Made by a program: the position numbers and the translations under genes. A stretch of 64,000 nt of DNA, taken from the NCBI GenBank assembly GCA_035582835.1, contig JAYKAV010000467.1, positions 290,149 through 354,148 of the forward strand. Reading direction: 5' to 3'. The notes below the pieces were generated by a model that was given only the letters and a program-made list of their open reading frames with translations, did no database searches and was not told where the DNA came from. Of this stretch, positions 14,413 through 27,440 are shown piece after piece (the stretch's first letter is position 1; every line of letters starts with the position of its first letter). This stretch comes from Phoebastria nigripes. Its lineage: Eukaryota > Chordata > Aves > Procellariiformes > Diomedeidae.

Positions 14413-14455
14413 AGTTGATTAGAAGTTAATCAACTTCTTAGTTGATTAACTAAGA
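14413..14455. repeat. Two adjacent perfect hairpins
   Basis: Hairpin 1 has 9-bp arms (14413-14421 and 14427-14435) with a 5-nt loop. Hairpin 2 has 8-bp arms (14436-14443 and 14448-14455) with a 4-nt loop. The two abut exactly. They share the word AGTTGATTA or its complement, so the block looks like an inverted and direct repetition of one 9-10 bp word. No U tract or gene context suggests a terminator or ncRNA. Confidence 0.7.
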
Positions 14456-14817
14456 ATCCTTACTTGCTCTTCAGTTTCTCTCCTTTTTCCTTCTTAGCAA
14501 TTGTGGCTTCTCTGTATCATTTAGCCACAACAGATAGGTTGTCTTCTACCTTGATACCACTGCATCCCCACCTGCAATACTGGCTGCCTTTTCAACACAT
14601 CANCCCTCTCACATGTGAAGAGGAAGAGAGATGTGGAGACGAGAATTCTGCCACAGTACTCTAAAAGTAATTTTTTAAAAAACGGTAAAGCCTGACATGA
14701 CCTAAATGCACAGTAAGAATCTTGAAAAAGCCCTGATACCCTGAAGACTGCCTCTTCTGCTAACCAGCATCATCTCACCATCTCCTCCTTTGCCTGAACC
14801 TAGCTGCTGTCTTGTGT

Positions 14818-14938
14818 ATCGGTCCTTCTCAAGTGGGTGTCATGAACCCCCATTGCATGAAGTGAATGGAGGCTGTGAACCCTCAACTACCAGTGTAAAT
14901 GGGAGCTTGCTACAAAAAGAAATTTGAGAGCCACTGGT
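14818..14938. mobile_element. Possible hAT-like MITE remnant
   Basis: The left end (14818-14833, containing CCTTCTCAAG) and right end (14923-14938, TTTGAGAGCCACTGGT) are imperfect inverted repeats, about 10 of 16 positions matching. The right end resembles the CAGTGGTTCTCAAA-type terminus of vertebrate hAT/Charlie elements. The length (121 bp) suits a non-autonomous element and there is no ORF. I could not find an 8-bp target duplication, which an old copy may have lost. The family assignment is from memory of terminus style only. Confidence 0.3.
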
Positions 14939-17900
14939 TTTAAATTGTAAGTTTTGTGGACAGGTTATCTTCTGTGTACGTTATCATACAGAGTGGTATC
15001 TGTGGCTATTTGCCACCTTCATTTAACTTCAGTGCTGTTTTTTAAATGAGTGATTGTGATCACTGATGAGGATAATTTTATAGGTGCTGTGAATAAGCAG
15101 GCATAAATCTAATGTATCTAGGCCAGAAATGACAAAACTTTTTGGGGTCAAGTACCACATGAATTATAAAAATCACTGTGGATCCATGATGGTGCCAAGT
15201 TTGGGACCTGTGCCAATGCTTTACCACCACCAGGCATTTCCTTAGCAGAAGCAGAACTGCCTGGATGGTTTGATATCCCATGACCAGGAGCACGTACACA
15301 GCACCACGTAGTCCTAGTTGCACAAGGAAGGGTAGGATGTCCCTTTGATAAATTGTGTCCATCAAAGAGATTGGGAGGCTATATAATATCCCTTATCTAA
15401 CCAACCACTAGCAGAGGAGGTGCAATTGAAGGAAATGGCTCATGGCTTGGATGTATCATTACATCCTGATGAGGAAGCTGGGAACAAACCAGAATGGCTC
15501 TTGATCTGCTGTGAGGGAGAGAGCAGCCCACGGTCAGTGGTTGGTCACCTCAGTTTCCTGAAGCTGTGATGATGGCTGCTCTCCAACCTTGCACTAAACG
15601 TAGCTTGAACACGCAGAGGAAATGGGAGTCCACAGGGAACAACTCTGGTCTACTTAGATCTTATAAATAATCCTGCAGAAATTTCATATACCTTTTCTCA
15701 TATGTTCGAGCAAATGTGGCAAATATCTATCTGGATAGTACTGATACCAGAAAATCCCTGAAATGTCTATTGAACCTTTCTCCCGTTGCTGGGGGATATT
15801 TTTAACAAATGCTCTTTAATTTTCCAACAAAGGGAGAGCAGAGCTAAAATCATTCTGCACTGATGTAAACAAACATAGATCTTACTGGATAAAAATAACT
15901 CATTTTGAAGTCACTTTGATATCTTTAATTGCTATGTATTTATCAATTTACGTGGCCAAAATTCTGTTCTGTTTGTGGCATAATTAACCTAAATTGTGTT
16001 TTAATGTGATACTAGACCAGACTTTTCCTGTTTACAAAGCTGTGGCCATTACTTCCAATTTTCACATTACATCTAGGCAGGCTGTTCTAAACGAAATTTC
16101 CAAATTGCTAAAAATAACCCTCGTGAAATGAACTTAGTAAGCTGACCTTCTGGGAAAGTAACTTGCTGTAAGTCATTTTGAACTTACTCCATTCAGCTCC
16201 TCCCCTGACTTTTTGTTATGTTCTTATTCAAATGTGATATGTCTTGTCTATCTACAGTGTCAATTTCAGTCATAAAATTGGTTGAATAAAATACCTAAAC
16301 CCGCCAGAACTACATGCAAATCTGCTAAGACAAAACTTTCCTAATTAAGTAACTGCTACCTTGATATTTTTATCAACACAGAAAATTAATACATGCTTCA
16401 TCTGCAGAAGGACCATATAAGTAAGAGGAGTTTGACTGCATTATATCAATAAACTAATTAGACTAGATTTGAAACTGAACAATCCAGATTTGATACTGAA
16501 AATCATTGATACCAACCACAAATACAAATTCCAGACAGATTCAAACCTTCCTTTATTTGCCCTTACTGAAAATTATATGCAGGCATGGCACACTATATAA
16601 AGATGTATTATTATAAACATCATTTTTTGGTCTACATCTTCAAAATAACATAGGTGCACAGTTTAGATCTGCAGTTGCTACGCCTTCATGTGCAAAACCA
16701 ACAAAAACATCACAACCACCTTCTCTGTGAAAATTCACAGGGGCTAAAGGTACATTTTTATAGGTTGTGAGACCTTGGCTAGACTGACAGGCTATGTCTA
16801 AGGACTCCAGCTTTCCTGCATTCTAACTTACTTTACCCTATTTTTGCAACAAGTGCCTTTAAATGCTTCATCAGAGTCACGTGATTCTGCTTTCCTGTAA
16901 GCTTCCTTTACTCGCACATCCTCCAGGCTAATTACATTTTATCTCTGACAAAAGATGCTGCATGCCGCTTCCTTCCTACCTGGGGTTTCAGTCCAGGAAC
17001 TCCCAAGGGAGCAACACTCTCGACTCTCACCCGGAGAGGACGCAAAGCAGCACACTAAGACCGAGGGGAAAGAGGCTCCTGCTGCCAAGGGTCACAGGGC
17101 ATTGCTTAGCAGGAAACAGACACTCTACATATGACGTTTCTGCAGGATTTATTTGGCAGGTGGGGAGACTGAAAGCCCGCACTGCAACAGTGCAAGTGTA
17201 GGGACAAGTTTCCTCAAACAAATGCATGCCACGTCATTCACAGGTACTTATTGTGCCCTAAGTCTACTATTGTATCTATCCTCTCCTGAAAGAAGTAAGG
17301 AGATGTGCTTTGAAATCTGGTCACTGCCAAATGTGGTCTGGAGACCACATTGCAACCTCCCTCTGCTTCTCTTCCTTCATATATTTTGTTTAACGTGCTC
17401 TTCGCAGAAGGAGCAGTGAGTTTCATTTTTTAGGCAGGTTGGATACAAGGCATATATTAACGTAAGTCAATACCTGGATGAGTAGGATTGGCACAACTCA
17501 GAAGAATGCGAATGTTCTGGTCTCATTTATTTCCGAGAACCCTTGTTTGCTGTGTATCTTACACATAGATACCTGCTGACAGTGAGATAGCTGGCAGGCT
17601 GAGAGTTGTCATCTATCTGAAAGCAGGCTTTTGCTATCTAAGTACCTCTCTTACCTGCTCGTGCCATGGGAAAGGAGTGTGGTGATTCGGTCTCCTGAGA
17701 TGGTGAAGCTATTTCTTGCTTCATGAATAGCAGAAGGGACAGAATTGCACTGAACTCATCACGGAAGAATTCCCAATTTCCTTTTTTTGCTTAATCCACT
17801 TTCTCCTGCATTGGGAACTGGCACCTTTTTGAAGAGACTCCATCAAAGAAACCACTGCACCTTTTTGATAATTAGAACAAGTGGAGAATTAAACCCTTCC

Positions 17901-20057
17901 TTCAACTCAGCTGCTCCCCACTACTAGCACCAGTCAATGGGGAGTCTAGATCAACTCCTGCCGAAAAATTATTCCCTTTGCTGCTCTCCAAGCAGTTGCT
18001 ATTGGAGGGTTAAGGTGGCTGTAGGAGATTAAAACCTTCGGAAATGGGAGCTTCATGAAATACATAGGAGAACATTAAAAGAGAAAAGGGAAAGTTAAGA
18101 AAACATTAAAACTTAAAGTTATGAGATGCCACACACAGAAGTGGTTTGCTCAGCCCTCACATTGTCGCCTTGTATAGACACATCATGAGATAAGACATAG
18201 TCCAGGATTCAGAGAAATACTATACCTCCTTTGTAGCTTCCCCCAGTTATAAAAATTTAAGGGCCGCTTTCATGTCTTACAGGAAGTTTTTGAAGCCCAC
18301 AAGTGCTTTGTCTGCTCAAACATCTCCTTTTAAGGCTAAGAGGAGGGGTGGTAAAGAGCTAGTATTAGAAATAACCAAAAGCAGGCAGCATACTCAGACG
18401 GATACTGGACACACAGCCCACATCATTGGTAGAATGTCCTGCTGAGGCAAAAAAGAGAAATAAAAGCTGTCCTGTAAAGTAATACAATATGATGCTTGCC
18501 AAGCAGCTTCGGCCACTTAAGAATGGTAAGCCATAAAGCGAGCATTGTTTAGTAGTGGACAGTTGCACTTCATCCTTAGCTAGTAGAAATTAGGATAAGT
18601 CCATTGACTTCAAAAGAACTAAATCCATTTGCACTGGCTTAAAATCTGGTTTATTGCTGTTTTCTCTTTTGTCTGAACAAAAGTAATTTTGGCTGAAGGA
18701 AACTAGTTGATTTTTAGCGGAATTACCGTAAGAGAACAATGCAAACCTGGTTAATGTGTTTATAAAACCACTTTGAAAAGTCAATTTCTCACAGAGGTTG
18801 TGTTTAAGATTTTTCAGAGCTTTGCTTTCTGATTTCATTAAAGTAGTGTTACAGCATCAGCTGTTACTTTAGTTGCTCTCAGTGAAAAGATCAGGTGTCT
18901 TTTTTAATATGATATTTAGACATTTGACTTCATTTTTCAGAAAACAAGGCCCCGTCCTGAAAATTAAAATTGCTGTTTGATAGATTTTGTTTTGTTCCAA
19001 GTAACAGGAAAGATGAAAAGAAAAAAAAAAAAAAAGCAAGATTGGCCTTTAATGGAAACTAGAAGCCTAAAGAGTTATTTCCATGCTACTAGGTGTTATT
19101 ATCCTGTCTGGAAAATTTAGGATTCTAGTGTGGGAAATGTTACAGATGATAATTAGAATCAATCCTGTATTTTACGATACCTCAGTGCTAGTGCAAGTTG
19201 CCAGAAAATCATCACTGGGCAGATACTTATCTTCTGGCACATTTCAGGATTTCAGAAGTCATGTTTAAAAATTGGCACAGCAAACTGGACAGAAATACGA
19301 GCTACTCCATAGTGCCCAGCCAACAAGACTGTATTATTTTGGAATGACCTTTTTTAGTGATGAGAAAGGCACTGAGTCATTATGTTAAATAAGCAATCAC
19401 TAATGAATTTCCAGAACTAGGATGAGCTTATGATTCAGGAGATTTTTTTAAAGACATAGAAATTCTTACAGATCTCTTACAGACAGTGTGCTGTGCTCTG
19501 AAGTTCTCTCCTTGAGTCTAAGCAGGGGGGGGCACTGTAAATCTACTTTGTGACCCCTGTGGCGCAATGAAAGAATCCAGATGTTCAGAATATGCACCCA
19601 CAAATGAGACACTCAGCATAAAAATGGCCAAGTCAGACATACTAGTGCTCATTTTTGTGCACACAATCACTGTACACATACTGTATTAATTCATAGATGG
19701 GATGAAAGAAGAATGAGCATAATTTTCCCTGATCTCCCCTATATCACATAATGTTAAATTTCTCTGCCTTATCCCTGCTCAGAGCCTGATAACTTGCACT
19801 TCAGTGACATACACCTTGCACATGTTAAAATACATGCCAGAAAAGCAGTCTGTGCTTGAAGATAACAAGAAATGGAGCACTTATCACTTCACTTGAAATG
19901 TTGCTCCAGTGATTAAACATTCTTACTGTTTAAAAGATGAGTTCAATGTTTAAAAATGTGTCTAACTTCAGTTTATGTGGGTTCACCTCCCAGCCACTGG
20001 TTTCTCTTATGCTGTTCTCCTGGCTGTGTTGGTGGTTGGTGCCTCACTGAAATGGGT
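14939..20057. other. Single-copy-looking DNA, no gene recognised
   Basis: No exon is recognised. A block at 16962-17201 stands out for higher GC and several retained CpG dinucleotides within a CpG-poor surround. It is open on the plus strand for 79 codons after a pyrimidine-rich CAG, but shows no family motif. A 15-bp A run lies at 19021-19035 and looks like a simple homopolymer, not a retroposon tail, since nothing gene-like precedes it. Confidence 0.55.
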
Positions 20058-20202
20058 TTGCCTAGAGATTTTGTCGAATTGCCATCACATCTAGATAGAG
20101 CCATGGCTAATCTGACCTAGTGCTGAAGACAACCTTGCTTTGAACTGAAGGTAGGACTAGATGATCTCCAGACGTCCCTTCCAACCAACATGTCTGTGAT
20201 TA
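20058..20202 (+). mobile_element. CR1 LINE extreme 3' end, plus orientation
   Basis: The end of a CR1 element is recognisable from GCCTAGAGATTTTGT (the degraded CCCAGAGAGGTTGTGG box at the ORF2 end) near 20060. The 3' UTR signature GGACTAGATGATCTCCAGA and CCCTTCCAACC follows at about 20155-20186. The usual octamer tail has decayed to TGTCTGTGATTA. There is no coding capacity. The 5' boundary is approximate. Confidence 0.85.
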
Positions 20203-23200
20203 AGAAGTATTCAGTATCCAGTAGGTCATTACAAGGAAAGAACAAATACACAGCAAATAAATTTCAGTCTCTTTCTCCTCTGACTAAGATTCTCAGCCTT
20301 ACTCTGATACCTCCTCATAAAGATCTTGCCAGTAGCTCAAACTGAGACCTAGCAAGCTATTTTTCAGACTCTGTGGACAAATCTCTCCACTGAAATTCAA
20401 AACACAGAGCTTTTTCCTCCCCCCACCCCAAACATAAAGTACCCATTGACACATTTCCTAAAACTGCTAGATTCTTTTTGTGGGGCACCTTTACTTAACA
20501 CCTTTTGTGTCAATCTTTCTCACACAAAAAATGATGTTTCCCTGCTTCAAACAGTATATTATTCCATTGCAAATATTCATCAGGAGATACTACTGCAAAA
20601 ATATATTAGCCTGTCACATTGGTCATGCCAACTCTAAGGAGTCCCCTTTCCCAGCTTTGTCTTTTGCTTCAAACATTTCTCTTTATCTGAGCTATATGCC
20701 CTCAAGTGTTTAGTTTATAAGCTCCTGTAGGTAGCACCCATCATGTGGTGCTATAAGGCACAGTGGGTGATGGGTAGTTAGCACTTCTGGTATTGCTATA
20801 CACATACTAATAAAAGGCTGAAGAATGAAAAGGCTAAATTTATGACATGGATATAGTCCTGATTGACAACGGTTCAAGGCATTTTGTTTTTGGAGGGAGC
20901 AACTTTGACTTTCAGATTGGGAAAAGTCCTTTTCATCAGATCCTGACAAAGAAATCAAGAAGAAAAGAAATGTTTCTAAAGTAACCACTATAGGTAATAA
21001 ACTCATGGTATGTAGGACATTTCAGAACTAGCCAACAAATATTTTTATTCTGTGCACAACAAAGAAACTTGCAGCTGTTGAGATTTCTAGGCATGTCTGT
21101 GAGAAGTACTGCAATCACTTGAAAATAATTGTTTGGCTAAAGAGCAAATGACAGAATGAAAGCTTTTTCAATGAGAACTTGGGTTACTGTGGGAAGGGGG
21201 AAAGGAGATGACGTGCAGGTGAAACCTCCCTTGCGACCCCCTGGGAGCAGCACACACAGTCAGAGCAAAGCCCAGGTGGGCAAGAGCAGGAGCCTGCCAT
21301 GGGGCTGGTCACCAGTGGGTGTCCCCCCAGGCCTTGGGGTGAGAGGGGGCTTGGAAACATTTCAGTTCAACTCCTGGCTCCACGACAAAGGATGGGAACA
21401 CTGTCACTGCTTCAGATGCAGCACTCTAATTCTGCTACACAATGTAGAGCACTTAAATTTACATTTAAAATGTCTGAATATCTGATATTTTATTTGGAAA
21501 AGGGTTCCCAATTTTAAAACTGGTTCGGAAACTGAGCAAGATATTGAGAAACAGAATGAAAAGGTAAGACTCAGGGGAAGGAGTTGCTCTGAAGACTCAT
21601 TTAGGTCAGTGGTGTTAATCTGAAGTGGAAGGGATTTTTCATTTGCAAAGACTCAAACTAAAACCTTTAGAAAAACTGCAACCTTTAGAAACCCCATGTT
21701 TGCATTTCAGAATTTACGTCAAACCTAGTTTCTAGGCAAGCTGTGCCGCTTTTCATCCAGATTCATGGGAGGAAAACAATGGAGTAGCATTATTCATGGA
21801 GTTCCTTAGCAGAATCTACACTTCCTTGAGAAAACCCAGTAGACCAAGTTCAGTCCTGATTACTTATGTATTCACTAAGGTATATTGAACCTATGATGGC
21901 ATACTGCATCCTAACTTTTTTTCAGGTAGTTTGCTGCCTTTATTAGTAACGTTCTGCTCTTTTGCTTTCCTTCTTTCAGTATAGCAGTAGGAAAAGCATT
22001 TGAACAATTCAGTCTTGTTTCCTTGGGAAACTAAGGTAATGAGAACAAGCTACCTATCCTGCCTCTTCCTCTAATAACTTCAGAACCCTGTAGCCAATTT
22101 TAACCAAATTTAAAATTTACTGAGACTTTGTAGGAGTCTTAGTGAAAGATCCTACAGATATCATGAGAGCTGAATACAGAGTATGAGACATACGCTACTA
22201 AGAAAGTATCCAGCATGAGCTCAGCTGTCAATAGATATCAAAGATATTCACAGGCCAAAGCTATTGGAAGCCAGAAAGTCACAACACAACCTGTTTAGCT
22301 GTACCTGCCTGGTACTCCTCTTCTCTGGGGAGGAAGGAGAAGAATGGGGAAGTGCTAAACGTGGGGTTCAGGGAATGGAGGAGACAAGGATCACTCTAAT
22401 AGCAGTAGTTATCAAGCCTGAATAATTTTGAAATTTGAGGTATAGACTAAAATATTTTCATTTTTCATGGTTCTGACCAAAAAGATGACCAACTGTGTAT
22501 TTTCAGTTGTTCATGTTTATATTTGCATGACCATTGCATTAATGGACCTTAGAATTGATAGCATGGTTCAAGAGAGAAAAAACAAAGCATTGTCTGCTAT
22601 GGTGGTTGCTTTGTGCAGGTAGGAGTCAATTTTGCATTTTACATTGAAGCTAATTGTAGCCCACATACTGTTTAATCAACAGTCACGGCAAGCTTGAGGA
22701 AAAAAAAAAGCAATGCAATCATTGTGCTTCATAGCATGAATANCATTTGATGACACACTGCAGAAACAGCCAGAAATAACATGAAAAAGGATGTTTCACA
22801 GAACAGATTGCATCATGAGCTCCAGCTATCAAGCTTAGGAGGCTGCAGTTCAACCCTTATCCATCTGCCTATGTTCCCTACAAAAATCATGTGGTTTTGC
22901 CCTTTCTGTTTCTCTGTTTGGAAGATATCAAGACAGCTAGAGGCAAGAAGTAGGTGGAAGTCTCTTGGCACCTGCCACACTCAGCAGCAGCATGAGTATG
23001 TGCTAGGGGCAGACCCGTGGTGGGCAGCGATGGTGCTCAAGTGGTGAAATTCTGCTGGGACACCTGGTCACAGGGACCATCCCTTTGGGGAAGGTAAAGC
23101 TCAGCACCTCCTCTGTCTGCCCTACTGCATCCAAGCAGTAGACTCATTTGGTTTTTCTTTTTAAAAGTTAAATGTGTTTTAGTATTTTTTTTTCTATCCT

Positions 23201-23828
23201 TTCTTAAAGTGTGTGTGGGGGTGTTGTGCATGGCCTTTTGTTCCCACTCTTTTTATGTACTTTAAATAGCATAACACATAATGTTGATATTTTTTGAAGA
23301 TTTTTTTTCCCAATTCTCTGTCACAACTTTTGTATGAAACGCCCAGATGGTGGCTGAGTAGAAGTCAGTCTGGAAAGTCACCCCATAGACATGTAGGTCA
23401 TACTTAGATTTTGATATAAAGGGAATAAAGTAAGAGTCAACTGAAGAAGTGATTGGTAATAGCTGCAGGTAGACTTATAAGACAAATTACAAACTCAGTT
23501 TATTGCAGGGGATATTCAATAATTTAAGTTATTCTGCATCCCAGTACCCTAGTAGTTTTAACTGCTAGGGTCGTGTATTTTCCTATCACCTATTTGGAAA
23601 TGGCAGTCATTTTGGCAGCTATTGACACCTGAAAGTGTAATACTGAGCATGGTAGACCATAAACCCTTCATTTTACAGTTAAATAAACAGTGATTTTTTA
23701 CTGCTTACATACACCTACTTAAGTATTTGCAGCAATGATTGATTTTATAGAGAGTTATATGTGAGATAACTCTGGGCAACACCACACCTGCTTTGGTTTA
23801 GTCATTTGAACTCAACAAGCTGAAAATC
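20203..23828. other. Single-copy-looking DNA, no gene recognised
   Basis: No recognisable exon or RNA gene is visible. A slightly GC-richer patch at about 21190-21400 gives a 109-codon plus-strand frame without family motifs. A single N lies at 22743. Confidence 0.55.
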
Positions 23829-24526
23829 AGCCCTGCAGAAAAGGACCTGGTGGTCCTGGTGGATGTGAAGGTGAACATGAGCCCCCAGTGTGCCCTTTGG
23901 GCAAAGACAGCCAACAGCATCCTAGGCTGGATTAGGAAGGCCATTGCAAGTTGAGGGAGGTGATCTTTCCCCTGTACTCAGCATTGGTGAGACACACCTG
24001 GAGTGCTGTGTCCAGTTCTGGGCTCACCAGTACAAAAGAGACATGGACATACTGGAGTGAGTCCAATGGAGGGCCATGAAAAAGATTAAGGGCTTGGAGC
24101 TTGGAGCATCTGCCATACAGGGACACTGACAGACAGGGACATACAGGGACAGAGAGATCTGGGACTGTTAGCCTGGAGAAGAGAAGGCTCAGGGGGAATC
24201 TTATCAGTGTGTATAAATGCCTGGTAGGATGGGAGGGAGGGAGTAAAGAACAGGGAGTGAGACTCTTCTCAGGGGTACCAGTAACAGGACAGGAGGCAAA
24301 GGGCACAAAGTCAAATACACTAACATCCATGTAGACAAAAGAAGGTGGCCAAACACTGGAATAGGTTGCCCATGGGGGTTTAGTCTCTGTCCTTGGAAAT
24401 GCTAAAAATCTGACTGGACGTGGCCCTGAGCAACATGATTTAGTTCATCCTGCTTTGAGCAGTGGGGTGGGACTACACAATCTCCAGAGATCCCTTCCAG
24501 TCTCAAGTGTTTTGTGATGCTGCAAT
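23829..24526 (+). mobile_element. CR1 LINE 3' fragment, plus orientation, decayed
   Basis: This is about 700 bp of CR1. It covers the ORF2 C-terminal third from the KDLVVLVDVKVNMSPQCA region (near 23840) through the vertebrate CR1 box for [19 protein letters not shown] sequence (about 23990-24040), to the 3' UTR box CTCCAGAGATCCCTTCCAG near 24482-24501. The octamer tail is eroded (TTTTGTGATGCTG). In-frame stops, for example just after GGCCATTGCAAG near 23950, and frame changes show that it is an old, inactive copy. It is older than the CR1 copy at 40.8-41.6 kb. Open frames on the opposite strand here are shadows of the element. Confidence 0.93.
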
Positions 24527-26175
24527 TCATACGTTTCCCTGTATTCCCCATATGGGAACAGAGCCTTTTTAACAAGTTCACCTGTTTGGGTGTTGGGACT
24601 TAAAGTGGATAATATATTTTAAACAGATGTTTCAACTGCATGAATTCAACTTAGTCTTGATTTAAAAGGAGAGAACTGTTTGGATTCAAACAACTGTTAC
24701 AACTTTCCTTGGAAAAGTTACTACAGGATGAACTACACTAGAAGAGTCTGATGGCCAAAGCGTGCCTTGCCTCAGTGCTGCCGTTTACCTGATCAGTTAA
24801 ATTAAAGCACAGACTCAGGGCAACATAAGCCTGTAAAGCAATGTCATGACTTCCCAAGACAGCTTGGAAGACATAATTCAAAAATCAGTATAGCCTGATA
24901 TTGATAAAGATCTGGACTCCTTATCAAATTAGCAGATCTTAATAGGGCCCCAAGTGACAAAACATAACCTAGACTATATTTTCTATCATTTAAATGTATC
25001 ACAAAGTTCTTTTACGGCATTTTGTGGAAACAGGTGTGCCGTAACTCCTGCCATTTCTATCCCCTGGAGTTCCTTGAGCAATCAACAGTGAGGACTCCAG
25101 CCCAGCGGGCCAATTTCTGTTTATTATCTCCAGAACATTATTGTCAGACACCTTTCCTTTACATTTCAATAGCTCTGAAGAGGGGAGGACTCCTTTGTAT
25201 TGCTGAAAGTGTGTCTTTCCTCTGCTTTTATGACTTCTCCAGATAAACATTGAATGGATCCTGTAGTATTTTTTTGAATATATTTAAGGAGCTAAGACAT
25301 TCAGGGGTTTTTGCATTCAGAAACTGAAAGCATAAATTAGAAGAGCCAGATTATGAGGCATGCAGTTTAATATCACAACAGTAGACAAAAGTGGGTAGAG
25401 ATGTCTGCTAGGGTAAGTGGTTTGATATGGAATATTTTGCACTTGCACTGTGATGCAAATCCTGATTCTTCCCTCTCCTTGCCCCATTTTGTCTAGTAAA
25501 CTAACCTAACAACATAACTTAAGCTCAGATGTGATCATGTCTATTGCCACAAACTCATCACTGGAAAGAACATCAAAGTGTGAGATTGGAGATTGCTGCC
25601 AGAATGGTGTGACCCCGCTCAACCAGCAGGTTTTGTGGCCATGCATTTTCTTCCAAAAACAGGGAAATACCACAAGTGTTGTTGCTACATTTCTTCTCTT
25701 TCCCATAGTGGAGGGGTAGCTTTGTTTAATACAGAATCCAGCTTCATTCACAGACTCTCAGTAGGAAGTACTGAAATAAAGCACAGGAGATGAACCGTAA
25801 CATACCTATGCCTCCTTGCAGATTTGAAATGACAGTCTGGTATGCTTCCTAAAGCAAAATGCAGCTACTTAACATTCTTGTAAGTCATCTCTCAATTACC
25901 ATGATCCACAAAAGGGCACAGCCTCAGGTTAGCATTCAGGAAACTCTTGTCACAGGCAGCTGAAAAGTCTCAAGAACTTCATTAGGAGAAGGCGTAAATT
26001 AAAAAGATGGGAAGAAATAAGTACCAAGAGACACAAAGAGCTAGAAATTCTTCCAAAAGATGATGAAAGAAATCCAACAGAACAAAATAAATAAGGAACC
26101 TCTGATACTGATGCTGCCTCCTTTCCTGGGTGATGGAAGGAACTGCAGTACACTGAACTTCTTACAGTAACCACC

Positions 26176-26245
26176 AAAGAAAAGAAAAAGAAAAAGAAAA
26201 AGAAAAAGAAAAAGAAAAAGAAAAAGAAAAAGAAAAAGAAAAAAA
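26176..26245. repeat. (AAAAAG)n microsatellite
   Basis: About 11 tandem copies of the hexamer AAAAAG, beginning with one shortened unit (AAAAG) and running into an A7 end. It is a purine-only strand of 70 bp and likely polymorphic in length. Confidence 0.98.
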
Positions 26246-26294
26246 TGAAAATTTGAGACCTTTTTCTATCTAAATACTTTGTTTATTCATTCAA

Positions 26295-26335
26295 TTAACT
26301 CACTTTTATTAACTCACTGAATAAAAGTGAATTAA
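26295..26335. repeat. 16-bp inverted repeat with 9-nt loop
   Basis: The arms 26295-26310 and 26320-26335 are complementary at 15 of 16 positions (one mismatch), around the loop AACTCACTG. It lies 50 bp after the AAAAAG array. No gene or terminator context is visible, and its function is unknown. Confidence 0.8.
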
Positions 26336-27440
26336 GTTTTGATTTTCTTTCCCAGGCTCCCTGATTAGCCTGTCTCCCATGATTAGCCATGGCTAGTTAC
26401 TCCTGTGTTGCACCAGAGCAGATCAAAGAGGTAAAGCAGCCTAGCACATCACATGGGATGTAATCCATCCAGAAAACTCTGTCCTCAAGGAATCTATGCA
26501 TCTGTGGATTTGCAGGCAGGGAACAGAAAGCTCAAGGAAGTAAGTGGTGAATTAATGTCCCCTTCGTAGCAGCTGGCACACATTCCCAGATCAGGTTTGC
26601 GTAACTCCAGAGCTGTAGGGTCTCAGTATTTAAAATGAGGCTTCTCTGAAAAATTAAACTAAGTTGACTCAGGTCAGCCAAATGGTATCCTCCATCAGCC
26701 CACAGATATGGGCTCCCAACAGCAAAAGCATGACCAAAGGCTGCTTCACCAAGACTCAGAGGTTCACAAGAGCCTGATCAAGTCCCAAGGAGAGTCTAAC
26801 TCTGCACAGCTAATTCAGACACACAGTGTGGCATGACTTTGTTAACACCATACAGACCCTAGTCAATCTGGCCCCAGGGAGCCCATACCTCTATTGTGTT
26901 TATAGGTAGCTCTAATATTATTATGCAGAATGTTTTGTACCTAATCATTTTCAATTCTGCCAAAAGACACACAGCAAGCAACATTGAGAAAGAGATGTGA
27001 ATGCAGCTAAACTCAATTCTGAGGAGACAGGCTAAAGAGGGTGAAGCCATCTCTGGTAATACTGTAAAATTAAATTTTAGGGTTCAGGTATTTGGACCTT
27101 TCATTCACAATTTAAGTGCATCTAATATATTGCTTAAAAGATTTAATAAAAAAGGTTAAGTTATGATCCTCTTATGAGATGTTTTGAGAACTTGAATAAA
27201 ATCCTTGGTCAGTACCTTATCAGATTTAAGGTGACAATGAATAAGGGAGCTTGCAAATATCTAACCCAGGTGTCCTTCAACTGCTGGCATGGGTTTGGGT
27301 ATATTTCCTAACACCTGACTAACACTGTTTTGGGAAACTTTGTGGGACACCAATTAAACACAAAGAAAGAATTTAGAAGAAAAAATAAACAGAGAGCTGC
27401 AAGTAGCATAAACATCGGTAGGAAAGAGGCAGTAAGAACC

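Larger units (their letters stand above)
7773..14817. other. Single-copy-looking DNA with local repeats, no gene recognised
   Basis: This interval holds no recognisable coding exon. It contains a perfect 63-bp tandem duplication (9588-9713), single N positions at 10085, 11036, 11311 and 14603, a 9-bp G run near 12942, a 13-bp T run at 13003-13015, and a hairpin pair at 14413-14455. Two consecutive plus-strand open frames (12271-12651, 126 codons; 12690-13049, 119 codons) are the longest in the window outside repeats. Neither has a recognisable domain, and both are consistent with chance. Confidence 0.6.

Noticed and set aside
15120..15320. Segment resembling hAT transposon interior (GGGGTCAAGTACCAC)
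   Set aside because: Only one short word matches what I recall. No inverted ends or target duplication could be found.
19021..19035. A15 run as a possible processed-pseudogene tail
   Set aside because: No gene-like sequence or target duplication accompanies it; simple homopolymer.
23932..24330. 132-codon minus-strand open frame
   Set aside because: It is antisense to the plus-oriented CR1 fragment and has no independent support.
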